Part shown: one piece after another, positions 34,729 to 42,848 of the stretch
Position numbering within the stretch: position 1 is the stretch's first letter
How the letters are laid out: each line of letters begins with the position of its first letter
Assembly (NCBI RefSeq): GCF_000507145.1
Contig: NZ_AYTO01000029.1
Coordinates: forward strand, 59,903 to 123,902
DNA: 64,000 bases
Reading direction: 5' to 3'
Source of the DNA: Bacillus tequilensis KCTC 13622
Lineage (GTDB): Bacteria > Bacillota > Bacilli > Bacillales > Bacillaceae
Notes under the pieces: generated by a model
Told to the model about the DNA's origin: nothing
The model's input: the letters and a program-made list of their open reading frames with translations, nothing else
Database searches by the model: none
Made by a program: the position numbers and the translations under genes

Positions 34729-35815
34729 ATTAATCTCCTCCTAAGTAGACACTTTTTTTAATGGCCCGTAAGCCTCTCTTTCCCAAAATCTCTGAATCAC
34801 CTCTCTTTTGATAATATAAGTAACCAATGTAGTAATCGCTTTAAACCTTGGTAGAATTGCGATTTCCCCGGTGTACGCACACTAAGTATTCACAAAAAAT
34901 CTCTCAGGAATTTTTTAGCAACCTCTCCCCTATTAGATTTAAAGCTCCATGTATCAGAACCCCCCTCCCAATAAAGAAGACCACCACATAGGCAGCCCTG
35001 ATGACCTTATTCTCCCCAGCACTTACGCCATAAGCAGCCAGTCCATGTACGCACAGAAACATTCGAAAAAATTTCTCGCAGATCTTACGAACCATACCGG
35101 CGCTCAGCGGTGAAAATGCGATTCATTCGGCACCGGGTAGGGGTTTATTCCCCTTCCGACTTATCATAATAATTAATTATGTTAAGTCAAACAGTATAAA
35201 AAGGCGTGTATTTCCCCTCAATATGCGATCAATTGACCACATCCAACCAACCAAAAGAAATAAAGTGGGTGACAGCCCATGATATGCGATTTTATTTGTA
35301 CCCTAGTTCCGCTGCACAACGTCACCGACTTTAAAATTATTTATTATTGTCCCTTTTCTGCGGTGTTTATTGTCCTTCGCTTTTCTTGTTCCGTATTTGT
35401 ACGCAATGTTTTATTTTTATCGGAGCAAAGAGGGACGGCGAACGTATATAAAATTCATCAGATAATAAAGGTATCTAACCATATCGAATACAATAAAAAG
35501 GGCTTGTTATGTCTGCACTTGTATTGTTTTGGTGTATGTGTTTATTCTTCTTATTTATAGGACATCTATTTTAAAGTGCTTTATATTCGTTTTAAGGGGT
35601 CTTAAAGTGTATAGGTGTATTTGTATGAGGTTGTTTATATCTCTTTGTATGGGGTTTATTTATGGGGTTATTCGTATATGTCTATAGGGTTCTTTGTGTA
35701 TTGTTCTCCTATACTACTATTACTATCTCTTATACTATTAGTGTTATTGTGAGTCCAGGAGGAGACAGCCCGCCGGATAAGGTAAGAAGGCAAAATAAAA
35801 AGCCCCTGGAGGGCT
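34729..35815. other. Long region without a convincing gene
   Basis: About 1.1 kb. Frames at 34904-35095 (minus, 63 codons) and 35279-35560 (plus, 93 codons) have no ribosome site and no recognisable protein character. 35570-35720 is strongly G/T-rich on the plus strand. A weak minus-strand promoter (TTGACT near 35195) is possible. Purpose unknown. Confidence 0.6.
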
Positions 35816-35816
35816 T
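35792..35816 (-). terminator. Terminator of the 35816-37903 minus-strand genes
   Basis: Minus strand AGCCCTCCAGGGGCT followed by TTTTTATTTT, overlapping the stop codon region. Confidence 0.8.
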
Positions 35817-36016
35817 CAATCAAACATTATTGTAAAACCTGCATTGTATTCCTGTAAATAATATCCGTGTCCTTCTACGTACTCTATAAAGTCCGTTAGT
35901 TCGTGTATTACCTTCCTTGCTTGAGCTAATACACTTATAGGGGCGTCTGTCATGTAGTATGTGACACTCCCGCCCGAACTGATAGGGAATATAAAACCAT
36001 CATTTATAGTATCCAT
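35816..36016 (-). CDS. Hypothetical protein (66 aa)
   Basis: Start at ATG 36016 (MDTINDGFIFPISSGGSVTY) behind AGAGGAGAC; a longer frame overlaps the previous gene. Small beta/alpha protein ending NAGFTIMFD. Last gene of the operon repressible through the 38020 operator. Function unknown. Confidence 0.6.
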   Translation of the reverse strand: MDTINDGFIFPISSGGSVTYYMTDAPISVLAQARKVIHELTDFIEYVEGHGYYLQEYNAGFTIMFD

Positions 36017-36038
36017 GTTTGTCTCCTCTTTCCTTTGT

Positions 36039-36485
36039 TTATTCCTCACTATGCCACTTTAAGCCCCTAGCCTTATAGAGAGGTTTCCAATGTTGCTCAT
36101 AAAAATCATAGCCCGCCCCGTCAATTCCAAAGAATATGCCTAGTTCCTCTGATTCATAAACCCAGATACCACAGTCAGCCACAACATCAATATTGTTTCT
36201 TATCCAATCATTGTCAAGACTGTCCCCGAACGTCCACATAGTACCCCACATAGGAAGCCCATACTTATCGTATATATCATCATTGTTACAATGTTGGCAA
36301 TATGGTTCACCGTCTTCATTTTTTACAATATCCTCACTTTCACAATGCCCGCATACTTTATTTGTGGTAAGTATTTCAACCTCATCTATAAAGTTTGGGT
36401 AAGCTTTTTCTATAAGTTGTAACGGGAGCGCATTAAATTCCCAAACCCATTTTTTAACCGCTTGGTCTAATGTTAATTTATTCAT
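36039..36485 (-). CDS. Zinc-ribbon hypothetical protein (148 aa)
   Basis: Start at ATG 36485 (MNKLTLDQAVKKWVWEF) with GGATGG upstream. One clear zinc ribbon, CGHCESEDIV and YCQHCNNDD (residues ~50-75). The rest is rich in Trp, Asp and Gly (MWGTMWTFGDSLDNDW, WVYESEELGIFFGIDGAGYDFYEQHW). It resembles phage proteins of unknown function; nucleic acid or protein binding is likely. Confidence 0.65.
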   Translation of the reverse strand: MNKLTLDQAVKKWVWEFNALPLQLIEKAYPNFIDEVEILTTNKVCGHCESEDIVKNEDGEPYCQHCNNDDIYDKYGLPMWGTMWTFGDSLDNDWIRNNIDVVADCGIWVYESEELGIFFGIDGAGYDFYEQHWKPLYKARGLKWHSEE

Positions 36486-36541
36486 GTTGTTTACCATCCT
36501 TTATCATTTGTTTTCTTTATCTACTGAAGGTATCGGGGCTA

Positions 36542-37903
36542 TTAAAGCCCCAATACTTTTTCATCTATCCGAATTAGTATAAAGTCTCCGTAATGGGTGT
36601 ACCCTTCGTCATATGGTTCTAATTCTTTTCCATCGTCAATAGTTACGTAAGTATCTACAGAAGCATAAACAAATGTTTCATACTCACCGCTACCGCCACA
36701 AACTGGGCAATTTATGTCTATGTTCCTTCCTCTATTGTTTTCCACTGTATACTCACCACTACCACCACAAGCCGGACACTCACAATTTACAAGCTCTTCA
36801 AAATCATTACATAAATGTATTTCGTCCTCTTCTTCTAGTAAAAACTGTCCGTTTGTTCTTTCTTTGTGGTTTGTTGTGCCTTCACTCATTTGGCGCAAAC
36901 TAAAAATATTATATGAATTTAATAGACTTAATGCCTTGTCTAGTTCGTCTTTAGTTTCATTATTCCCATAAAGTTGTGAACCTATTAAAAATTTTTTTCC
37001 GTTTACGTTTATAAGTCTGCACATTGTGCGGGCTAACATTTTTTCCTCTGTGTCCTCCACGTCCTCCATATTCTCGTGGAGAAAGGCTATAAATAACTTG
37101 TTATCATACAAGCTAGGTAGCAAATCGAGACATTCTTCATATTCGTTTCGAGGGTCTTGGCATGATGTTCCGCTCATACTATGCCAGTCACCTGAACTAT
37201 AGAAAGCCATCCCTGTAATATGTTGAACCCTATCGGATACCGTTAAATAAAGGCACTTTTCTGTTTTAATTTGTTGACTATAATAGTCTAGAGTGTACTG
37301 GGAAAACCCTTGTTTCCTTAAAAATTTATTTAGCTTTACGTGTCTTTTTCCGTCCATCTTGTAACCTGTTTTCCATTCCTCGTAACTAATAGAAAAGTTT
37401 ATAGGCTTATCCATTAAAACAATATCGTCCACCAGAATTTTCAAGAAGTCCCCGTAATCCTCCGTACGTTCTATAGTTACGGGGTAAGTACCGATAAAAT
37501 CATTTTCAACTCTGTCACTGTAATAAATTTCACTATTTGCATATTGGGCGGTAACGTCCCCACTCTCCAAAATTTCATCAGCTTCCGAATAGTCTTGTTC
37601 AACAGTTAAAGGGATTCTTTTTCCTACGACTGCACGGTTAACCTTTTCGCCTGAAAATATAGAATTGAATATACTTAATTTAATTGAATACCTTAACGCA
37701 TTTTTTCTATGGTGTGTGATGTTCAAGTTGTCCCGCTCGTAGTAGTAGAGTAAATTGTCTCTATCCGAGCCGTTGAAAATCCCTAAACGTTTGTACTCTT
37801 TGATACGGTGTAGAACATCCCTTTTGTGAGATAGTATGGTACGGTACATCGATTTTGAATTTTGCAATGATTGTTCCCAGTCTAAAATAGATACGATACT
37901 CAT
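36542..37903 (-). CDS. Unknown protein with DnaJ-type zinc fingers (453 aa)
   Basis: Near residues 372-408 are two CxxCGGSGEY units (CPACGGSGEY, CPVCGGSGEY), the repeat of DnaJ/RNase-like cysteine-rich zinc fingers. Upstream, ITGMAFYSSGDWHSMSG, TSCQDPRNEYEECLDLLPS and KLFIAFL are shared in order with the plus-strand protein at 39477-40718, so the two are distant paralogues. Transcribed from a TTGACA-N17-TATAGT promoter whose -35 is inside operator O1. Function unknown; fingers suggest chaperone-like or RNA/protein binding. Confidence 0.7.
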   Translation of the reverse strand: MSIVSILDWEQSLQNSKSMYRTILSHKRDVLHRIKEYKRLGIFNGSDRDNLLYYYERDNLNITHHRKNALRYSIKLSIFNSIFSGEKVNRAVVGKRIPLTVEQDYSEADEILESGDVTAQYANSEIYYSDRVENDFIGTYPVTIERTEDYGDFLKILVDDIVLMDKPINFSISYEEWKTGYKMDGKRHVKLNKFLRKQGFSQYTLDYYSQQIKTEKCLYLTVSDRVQHITGMAFYSSGDWHSMSGTSCQDPRNEYEECLDLLPSLYDNKLFIAFLHENMEDVEDTEEKMLARTMCRLINVNGKKFLIGSQLYGNNETKDELDKALSLLNSYNIFSLRQMSEGTTNHKERTNGQFLLEEEDEIHLCNDFEELVNCECPACGGSGEYTVENNRGRNIDINCPVCGGSGEYETFVYASVDTYVTIDDGKELEPYDEGYTHYGDFILIRIDEKVLGL

Positions 37904-38004
37904 TTTTCTTACCTCTTTTTCTTTTATTTTGGTCTAGCACTGTAGGGGTACAAAACCCGTGCGGGAAAACTAGTAAATACGTTTTTCGTCTTGCTCTGTC
38001 ATCT

Positions 38005-38040
38005 ACTATAAACCCATAGAATAGTATTGTCAATACTATT
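38005..38040 (-). promoter_or_regulatory. Sigma-A promoter with operator O1 (minus)
   Basis: TTGACA (38028-38033), 17 bases, TATAGT (38005-38010) on minus, reading toward the 36542-37903 gene. The -35 lies at the centre of a perfect 21-base palindrome with arms AATAGTATTG/CAATACTATT (38020-38040). Confidence 0.75.
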
Positions 38041-38081
38041 TTTATATGGTGTTATGATTTATTTTTCCTTCTATATAAGGG

Positions 38082-38117
38082 TAAAAAAAAAGACGCTCAG
38101 CGATTTGCCGAACGTCT
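38082..38117 (-). terminator. Minus-strand terminator with no known gene
   Basis: Minus strand AGACG...CGTCT hairpin followed by nine T. It implies a transcript coming from the 38.1-38.5 kb non-coding region on the minus strand. Confidence 0.65.
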
Positions 38118-38121
38118 ACAG

Positions 38122-38194
38122 TTATCCACAGGGTTGTGGATAACCTTGACACCTGTGGATAAATATGCTATAATTTATGTATGGTTGTGGATAA
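38122..38194. promoter_or_regulatory. Four DnaA boxes (candidate origin)
   Basis: Perfect TTATCCACA at 38122-38130 (plus), 38135-38143, 38154-38162 and 38186-38194 (minus), within 73 bases. The first two form an inverted pair 4 bases apart. This is the consensus box for the host initiator DnaA. Confidence 0.8.
38146..38174 (+). promoter_or_regulatory. Perfect sigma-A promoter among the DnaA boxes
   Basis: TTGACA (38146-38151), 17 bases, TATAAT (38169-38174). One DnaA box lies in the spacer, so DnaA would compete with RNA polymerase. It reads into ~360 bases of non-coding DNA toward the 38558 gene. Confidence 0.8.
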
Positions 38195-38359
38195 CTAATT
38201 AAAGTCTTTAAGATATAGATTATTAGTTTTAAGGATCATATCCTTCCTCCACTAACCATGACAACAGCTTGAATTTCATGATCCTGACTGTTGCAGCAAT
38301 TCTTACACATACCCTATTAGGCGGGCCGTTTAGGTTACCACAAAAAATTCAGGAGATAC

Positions 38360-38392
38360 CTATTAGGCGGGTCAAATAGCCCGCCAATAGGT
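38360..38392. repeat. GC-rich hairpin with repeated CCTATTAGGCGGG
   Basis: CCTATTAGGCGGG, 6 bases, CCCGCCAATAGG: a near-perfect stem of about 13 bases. The left arm also occurs 40 bases earlier (CCTATTAGGCGGGCC near 38311), which could pair with the right arm as an alternative structure. No T run follows. Confidence 0.65.
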
Positions 38393-38557
38393 GACCGCTA
38401 ATATCTTTCATGTCTTTGGGTAGGAAGGTAAGACGCCACTCTGATGAGCGAATGGTGCAGTAATGACCTAATAATTACTCACCTGTAATCTATTATAATA
38501 GAATTACCTTACCACTTAAAGATAAAGTTACCGGACGGCTACCAAGGAGGAATTAAA

Positions 38558-38824
38558 ATGACTAATAGTTTTATTTGTTTATTCAAGGATCAAAAGGGCA
38601 TTTATTTTTATAACAACCATAAGGTTACAAGTAACGAAGAATGCGAAGCCGGGATTGCAGATTTGTTTGTACCTCAAAATTCACTGCCTTGGGTAGGCCT
38701 ATCCAATCTACTGAACAAACTCGGCCACCAAATTGATAGTTTAACTTTTGTAGTGTTTGAAAGAGGCAAAGACATTAACGCTATCAACGAATTCATCCAT
38801 ATCTATGCTGACGATATCGAGTGA
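38558..38824 (+). CDS. Hypothetical protein (88 aa)
   Basis: ATG behind AAGGAGG. MTNSFICLFKDQKGIYFYNN, alpha/beta, neutral to acidic; no motif recognised. First plus-strand gene after the origin-like region and probably transcribed from the 38146 promoter. Confidence 0.65.
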   Translation: MTNSFICLFKDQKGIYFYNNHKVTSNEECEAGIADLFVPQNSLPWVGLSNLLNKLGHQIDSLTFVVFERGKDINAINEFIHIYADDIE

Positions 38825-38832
38825 GTTTAGAT

Positions 38833-38866
38833 TAGTATTTAAAATACCATTATTATATATTAATAT
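38833..38866 (+). promoter_or_regulatory. Sigma-A-like promoter with operator O2
   Basis: TAGTATTTAAAATACCA half-conserved operator; TTTAAA (38838-38843), 17 bases, TAATAT (38861-38866), 31 bases before the 38897 gene. Confidence 0.5.
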
Positions 38867-38896
38867 ACGGACAACAATCAAATCGGAGGTAATTAA

Positions 38897-39313
38897 ATGA
38901 GTTCGACAACAGTCTTTAATCGTCTTCAATCACTTTTCCCTCAGGGTCTTCTTTTAGATACTGGCGGAAATTGCTTTAACTTATTCATGGAATTCCCCTC
39001 AAAGGATGGAAGTCTGGCTGGGGTATTAATTTGGGAAGAAGCAGTCATTGTCTACAGTAATGATAGCAAATATCTTTCGAAAGAGGATTATCACCGATTA
39101 AATGAATCACTAATGGCTGAGGATGAGGACGAAACTTTCAAAAAACACGAACAGGTTATCCTCACATCTAATGACATCTCCTGGGACGACGATGACAACG
39201 AAGTTATCGAACCTCTCCCTAATGATGTATTTGATCGTAAAACAATGTTAGCTATAGGTGAATCATGGAGAAAATTTAACACAGGTTTATCCAAAGTGCT
39301 GAGAGGCCATTAG
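38897..39313 (+). CDS. Hypothetical acidic protein (138 aa)
   Basis: ATG after TCGGAGG. N-terminal alpha/beta part (FNRLQSLFPQGLLLDTGG, GVLIWEEAVIVYSND), then a very acidic loop (DDDDNEVIEPLP) and a C-terminal helix. No family recognised. Followed by a strong terminator. Confidence 0.65.
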   Translation: MSSTTVFNRLQSLFPQGLLLDTGGNCFNLFMEFPSKDGSLAGVLIWEEAVIVYSNDSKYLSKEDYHRLNESLMAEDEDETFKKHEQVILTSNDISWDDDDNEVIEPLPNDVFDRKTMLAIGESWRKFNTGLSKVLRGH

Positions 39314-39356
39314 GCCTCTCCCTCTCCTCACCGCCAAGTGGGAGGATTTTTTTTTG
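39301..39356 (+). terminator. Terminator after the 38897 gene
   Basis: GAGAGGCCATTAGGCCTCTC hairpin overlapping the stop, a second CCTC...GGAGG hairpin and nine T. Confidence 0.85.
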
Positions 39357-39363
39357 TTCACTA

Positions 39364-39384
39364 AATAGTATTTAAAATACCATT
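39364..39384 (+). promoter_or_regulatory. Operator O3
   Basis: AATAGTATTTAAAATACCA, a copy of the operator with one decayed arm, 23 bases before middle promoter M5. No good -10 is seen at the right distance. Confidence 0.5.
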
Positions 39385-39406
39385 TATAAAAACTATTTAA
39401 AAACTT

Positions 39407-39437
39407 CGCAACTATCTCAGAAGTTGCCACGATCATT
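39407..39437 (+). promoter_or_regulatory. Middle (ECF-type) promoter M5
   Basis: CGCAACT (39407-39413), 16 bases, CGATCATT (39430-39437); 40 bases before the gene at 39477. Confidence 0.8.
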
Positions 39438-39476
39438 AGAGTGATCGAAGGATAAACTGAGAGGGGAAATTTAAAC

Positions 39477-40718
39477 ATGATACTTACTAATAATCTTATG
39501 GAACAGTCAATGGAAGAAGCAATCAAAATCCTTAATAAATCCAGACTAATCCGTGAAGCGGGTGTTGACTCATCTCTTTATGTAGAGCGGGAGCAGTATC
39601 TTAAAGACCTGCTAGGAGAGGAAGGGTATATCTCTTTTCATCCCAACGTCGAAAAAGATTTGACAGCAGACTTTCAAAAACAAGCACAGCCATTGGTTTC
39701 ACAAAAACATGATATTTACTTGAATGAACACCGTTATGAAGAAGAAAGAAGAGCTTATAACGATTATTCGATAGCAAGTAAATTGTTGGATGATGTAACG
39801 AACGAACATCTTTTAAACAACACTATTCCAGGAGAGGTAACTACGTTCATCAAAAGAAGGGATATAAAAGGCCTGTCTTCTCCAAAACTTTCAAAGTTAC
39901 TCGTAAAGATTTTTGGCGAAACTAGTGAAGTTGTCAAGTGGTATACAAATAAATGCCCTAAAAAACTAGAGAAAGGTGTAATCAAAAACTATAAAGTTCA
40001 CCTTTCGATCTTACCGCACCATATTGCAGGTATGTCTTACTATGCGCCCTATAACTGGGGTGGCGAGAAATGGGTTACCGGCTGGCGCAACACATCTTGC
40101 ATGGACACATCTAGAAACGGTTCAGGTGACTGCATTAACCAGTTACCGCCTAACTTGCTCGATTCCACCCTTGCTGTTGCGTACCTTACTACGTCTGAAA
40201 ATGATGAACTATTTTCTCCTCGTTATGAGGCAAGACTTCTTGTGCGTGTTATTAAAGTAACAGATAATGATTACTTACTGGTCGGGTTCCGCCCCTTCTA
40301 TACGAATAATACAACTAAAAACTATTTAATCGAAGGTCTTAAAGCCAAGTTCGATAACTTCGTCCAATGCGACGACCTTAGAAGTGAATATTCTGATTTG
40401 TACGGGTCTCATATGTCTTCTTTCTCAATGTACACTGAGGTGGGGTGGTCTCATACAGGTATCAAGGTTAGTTGCGATGATTGTGACGGAGACGGTACTG
40501 ATTGGGACGATGAAGAATGCAGTACGTGTGAGGGAACAGGCTACGTCTCAAGTTACGACGACGACCCTTTCTATCCTTACGTAGATGATCCTGAATTCCT
40601 TGAATTCTTCGAAGATCGTGTAGAGATATCGTTACCAAAAGAGTACCTGATAGCTAAAGGTTATATGGAAGCACCTAAGAAAGAGGTGTCACCCTCGACA
40701 GCAAGTCTCGCTAGCTGA
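39477..40718 (+). CDS. Paralogue of the 36542 zinc-finger protein (413 aa)
   Basis: ATG behind GAGAGGGGAA. Central block HIAGMSYYAPYNWGGEKWV, NTSCMDTSRNGSGDCINQLPP, LAVAYL matches the order seen in the minus-strand 453-residue protein. Two CxxCxGxG zinc units follow near residues 336-362 (CDDCDGDGTDW, CSTCEGTGYV). The N-terminal ~160 residues are helical (SIASKLLDDVTNEHLLNN). One copy is under the sigma-A/operator system and this one under the middle class, so the pair is made at different times. Function unknown. Confidence 0.7.
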   Translation: MILTNNLMEQSMEEAIKILNKSRLIREAGVDSSLYVEREQYLKDLLGEEGYISFHPNVEKDLTADFQKQAQPLVSQKHDIYLNEHRYEEERRAYNDYSIASKLLDDVTNEHLLNNTIPGEVTTFIKRRDIKGLSSPKLSKLLVKIFGETSEVVKWYTNKCPKKLEKGVIKNYKVHLSILPHHIAGMSYYAPYNWGGEKWVTGWRNTSCMDTSRNGSGDCINQLPPNLLDSTLAVAYLTTSENDELFSPRYEARLLVRVIKVTDNDYLLVGFRPFYTNNTTKNYLIEGLKAKFDNFVQCDDLRSEYSDLYGSHMSSFSMYTEVGWSHTGIKVSCDDCDGDGTDWDDEECSTCEGTGYVSSYDDDPFYPYVDDPEFLEFFEDRVEISLPKEYLIAKGYMEAPKKEVSPSTASLAS

Positions 40719-40945
40719 GGAACCATACAGCCTTCAAGGGACAAGGACATTTAGGTTCAATGCCTCAAGACCTAACCCTCCATCAGGCCCAAGACTTGTA
40801 TCAGTAGATTTCTCAGAATTGGAGAGATCGATATTCCAAGGGTTACGAAACCCACAAATATAACAATAAAATAGTATTTACAATACTATTATTATATGGT
40901 ATAATTAATATAGTTGATAAGATAACGTTTAAGGGGACATGCTCA
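40719..40945. other. Intergenic region with operator O4
   Basis: 227 bases; no gene. Only the O4 promoter at the right end is recognised. Confidence 0.5.
40870..40905 (+). promoter_or_regulatory. Sigma-A promoter with operator O4
   Basis: TTTACA (40877-40882), 17 bases, TATAAT (40900-40905), with the -35 centred in a perfect palindrome (core TAGTATTTACAATACTA); 41 bases before the peptidase gene. Confidence 0.75.
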
Positions 40946-42061
40946 ATGAAAAAAATGAAAAAACAACTAGTTAAACTATTAAACATCCAGGCCCCATCGG
41001 GAGAAGAGCACAAAGTTGTAAAGTACGTGAAACCAATCTTGCAAAGTCTCTGCGATAAAGTTTGGTTAGATGACTATAAAAACCTCCTTGCTGAGAAGAA
41101 AGTAGGCTCAGGCAAAGGCGCAACAATCATCCTATCAGCACACATGGACAGTGTCAGCAACATAATTAAAGACCGGGTTGTTTATGAATCAAACGGAACT
41201 TTTTACTCCACTAAAGGTATTCTCGGGGCCGACGATAGAGCCGGGATTGCAATTTTATTGGCCGTACTTAGAAACGTGGAAAAAACAGCTTTTGAAGGGA
41301 CCATCAAAGTTGCTTTCTCTCGTGAAGAGGAGATTGGTTGCGTAGGGTCTCAAAAAATTGATCCTGAATGGATTAAAGGTTCTGATTTGGCTATTGTAGT
41401 GGATCGCAGAGGGAACAACGATATTGTAGTAGGCAACTACAGTCAGGCTTTCTGTTCAAACGAAGTGGGAAAATTCTTCGAAGACTGTTCCGCCCTCCAG
41501 GATATGAATTGGCAAGCAACCGAAGGCGGGATCTCAGACGCTTGTACATTCGCCGAGTTAAATGTGAATGCTGTGAATCTCTCAGCCGGCTACCAAAATG
41601 AACACACAGAAAAAGAGTACGTAGTGTACAAGGACATGCAGAAGACCGTTAAACTGATCCTTCAAGTCCTGGCGTCAGTTAACGATTTCGCTGGAGGTTT
41701 CGGAGATGTGCCGCTCAGTAACAATTGGGTAGAAGGTTATGATGGTATGGCGTATTACAATGATTGGAATGACTACGCCGACGATTACGAAGACCTATGG
41801 GAAGGAAGAGACCAATACGGAACGGTTTCCTCTTCTATAGTTGATGGAAACGTCTGTATTACTCAACGTGTAGGTGAGGCGTTAGATGAAGTGTACATTT
41901 CCACAGCTACGTTTGAAAAAATCATAAGAGCCTACGAAAGAAACAAGGTAGCTAATTCGTACACCTCTTACCTCACAGATAATACCCTCCCTTCTGCTGG
42001 TGGACTAAGCGAAGCGGAGAAAGTAGTAATCGAAAAGCACGGTAAGATAGGAACTTTTTGA
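40946..42061 (+). CDS. Di-zinc M20/M42-type peptidase
   Basis: 371 residues, ATG behind AAGGGGACA. The metal and catalytic residues of the M28/M20/M42 peptidase clan are in place: SAHMDS (H66, D68), GADDRAG (D96), SREEEIG (E127-129), VVDRR (D153) and EHTEKE (H220). The first ~250 residues form the complete catalytic domain; the last ~120 are a separate acidic helical extension not usual for aminopeptidases. Expected reaction: removal of N-terminal residues or hydrolysis of di/tripeptides. A peptidase of this kind is unusual in a phage early region; its substrate is unknown. Confidence 0.75.
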   Translation: MKKMKKQLVKLLNIQAPSGEEHKVVKYVKPILQSLCDKVWLDDYKNLLAEKKVGSGKGATIILSAHMDSVSNIIKDRVVYESNGTFYSTKGILGADDRAGIAILLAVLRNVEKTAFEGTIKVAFSREEEIGCVGSQKIDPEWIKGSDLAIVVDRRGNNDIVVGNYSQAFCSNEVGKFFEDCSALQDMNWQATEGGISDACTFAELNVNAVNLSAGYQNEHTEKEYVVYKDMQKTVKLILQVLASVNDFAGGFGDVPLSNNWVEGYDGMAYYNDWNDYADDYEDLWEGRDQYGTVSSSIVDGNVCITQRVGEALDEVYISTATFEKIIRAYERNKVANSYTSYLTDNTLPSAGGLSEAEKVVIEKHGKIGTF

Positions 42062-42213
42062 TCCCTAACACTTCCGCTGCAACAGTAGTCTGAATATTCT
42101 TTCTAATGGACTGAGCTGTGTTGTCCTATCTGTTATGGTTTTGCTTTTGAACCTCTTATTAGGCGCTCCTATGGATGTGCAACAAAAAACCTACCCAAAG
42201 TACCCAAACAAGA

Positions 42214-42250
42214 TGGTATCCCTGACAAGCGAACGCAGTAAGCGTCAGGG
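42214..42250 (+). repeat. Hairpin after the peptidase gene
   Basis: TATCCCTGAC / GTCAGGGATA, ten perfect pairs enclosing 17 bases, followed by CGGCGGGTTTTAG. Possible weak terminator. Confidence 0.6.
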
Positions 42251-42263
42251 ATACGGCGGGTTT

Positions 42264-42280
42264 TAGTATTATAAATACTA
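42264..42280 (+). promoter_or_regulatory. Operator O5
   Basis: TAGTATT-ATA-AATACTA, a perfect palindrome like the other operators but with a changed centre, 24 bases before a small gene. No clear -10 downstream. Confidence 0.5.
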
Positions 42281-42303
42281 CTTTAGTGTGGAGGAATGTT
42301 GAT

Positions 42304-42441
42304 TTGAAGCAAGGTATCTTATCGTTTAAAGGAACAGTAAGAGAGTTTCAAGTATTTTTAAAAGGTTTACGTAAGGATTTATCGGAAGGTATTGAATACG
42401 ATCTACCGCCTACAAAGAAAGTGACCATAAAGACCTCATAA
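42304..42441 (+). CDS. Small hypothetical protein (45 aa)
   Basis: TTG start behind GTGGAGGAA. MKQGILSFKGTVREFQVFLK, basic, one helix and strands; no family recognised. Preceded by operator O5. Confidence 0.55.
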   Translation: MKQGILSFKGTVREFQVFLKGLRKDLSEGIEYDLPPTKKVTIKTS

Positions 42442-42502
42442 CAACATTCCCAATATTATATCAAATAGACCTTGTTTAAATTCAAATTTGGAGTTGGTAG
42501 CT

Positions 42503-42835
42503 ATGCTTAAAAATAACGATCAAAACACAGAGGTAACCTACTTACCTAACGGCTGGGTCCATCTAGAACACATAGACGCTTATTGGGTATACTTAAAGAC
42601 CTTCATACACGAAGGACAACCCCTGACAATATACATGGATGACTTCTCCGTCGAGCCTATCTCAGTAAAGGCGTATCACTTGGATGACCTAGTTATTGAC
42701 GAAGATTGGGCAAACCTGCATGAAAATACAATCCTTAGCTGTGATACAATGGACGTAGAATTTTTCAAACCCCACTTACCTGCACATATCTATAAAGAAC
42801 TTAAAAAAGCTCATGACGAGTTCTTCGAAGATTGA
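42503..42835 (+). CDS. Hypothetical protein (110 aa)
   Basis: ATG 42503 chosen because TTTGGAG lies at the right distance; an earlier TTG in frame is less likely. Acidic alpha/beta protein (TYLPNGWVHLEHIDAYWVYL, CDTMDVEFFKPHLPAHIYKEL). No family recognised. Confidence 0.6.
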   Translation: MLKNNDQNTEVTYLPNGWVHLEHIDAYWVYLKTFIHEGQPLTIYMDDFSVEPISVKAYHLDDLVIDEDWANLHENTILSCDTMDVEFFKPHLPAHIYKELKKAHDEFFED

Positions 42836-42848
42836 GGGGGTGGTGTTT

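Larger units (their letters stand above)
37904..38557. other. Non-coding region, candidate replication origin
   Basis: 654 bases without a gene of normal size. It holds operator O1 with a minus promoter, a minus-strand terminator, four DnaA boxes, a perfect plus sigma-A promoter, a long GC-rich hairpin and a possible minus promoter near 38480-38515. A 14-codon frame with a good ribosome site on the minus strand near 38240 is too short to call. Confidence 0.7.

Noticed and set aside
34904..35095. 63-codon minus-strand frame with hydrophobic parts
   Set aside because: No ribosome site upstream; kept only as part of the non-coding note.
35279..35560. 93-codon plus-strand frame in the gene-free region
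   Set aside because: No ribosome site, Cys/Phe-rich irregular composition, no conserved motif.
38436..38460. Hammerhead-ribozyme-like CTGATGAG...CGAA
   Set aside because: There is no room for stem II between the two conserved parts and no cleavage-site stem.
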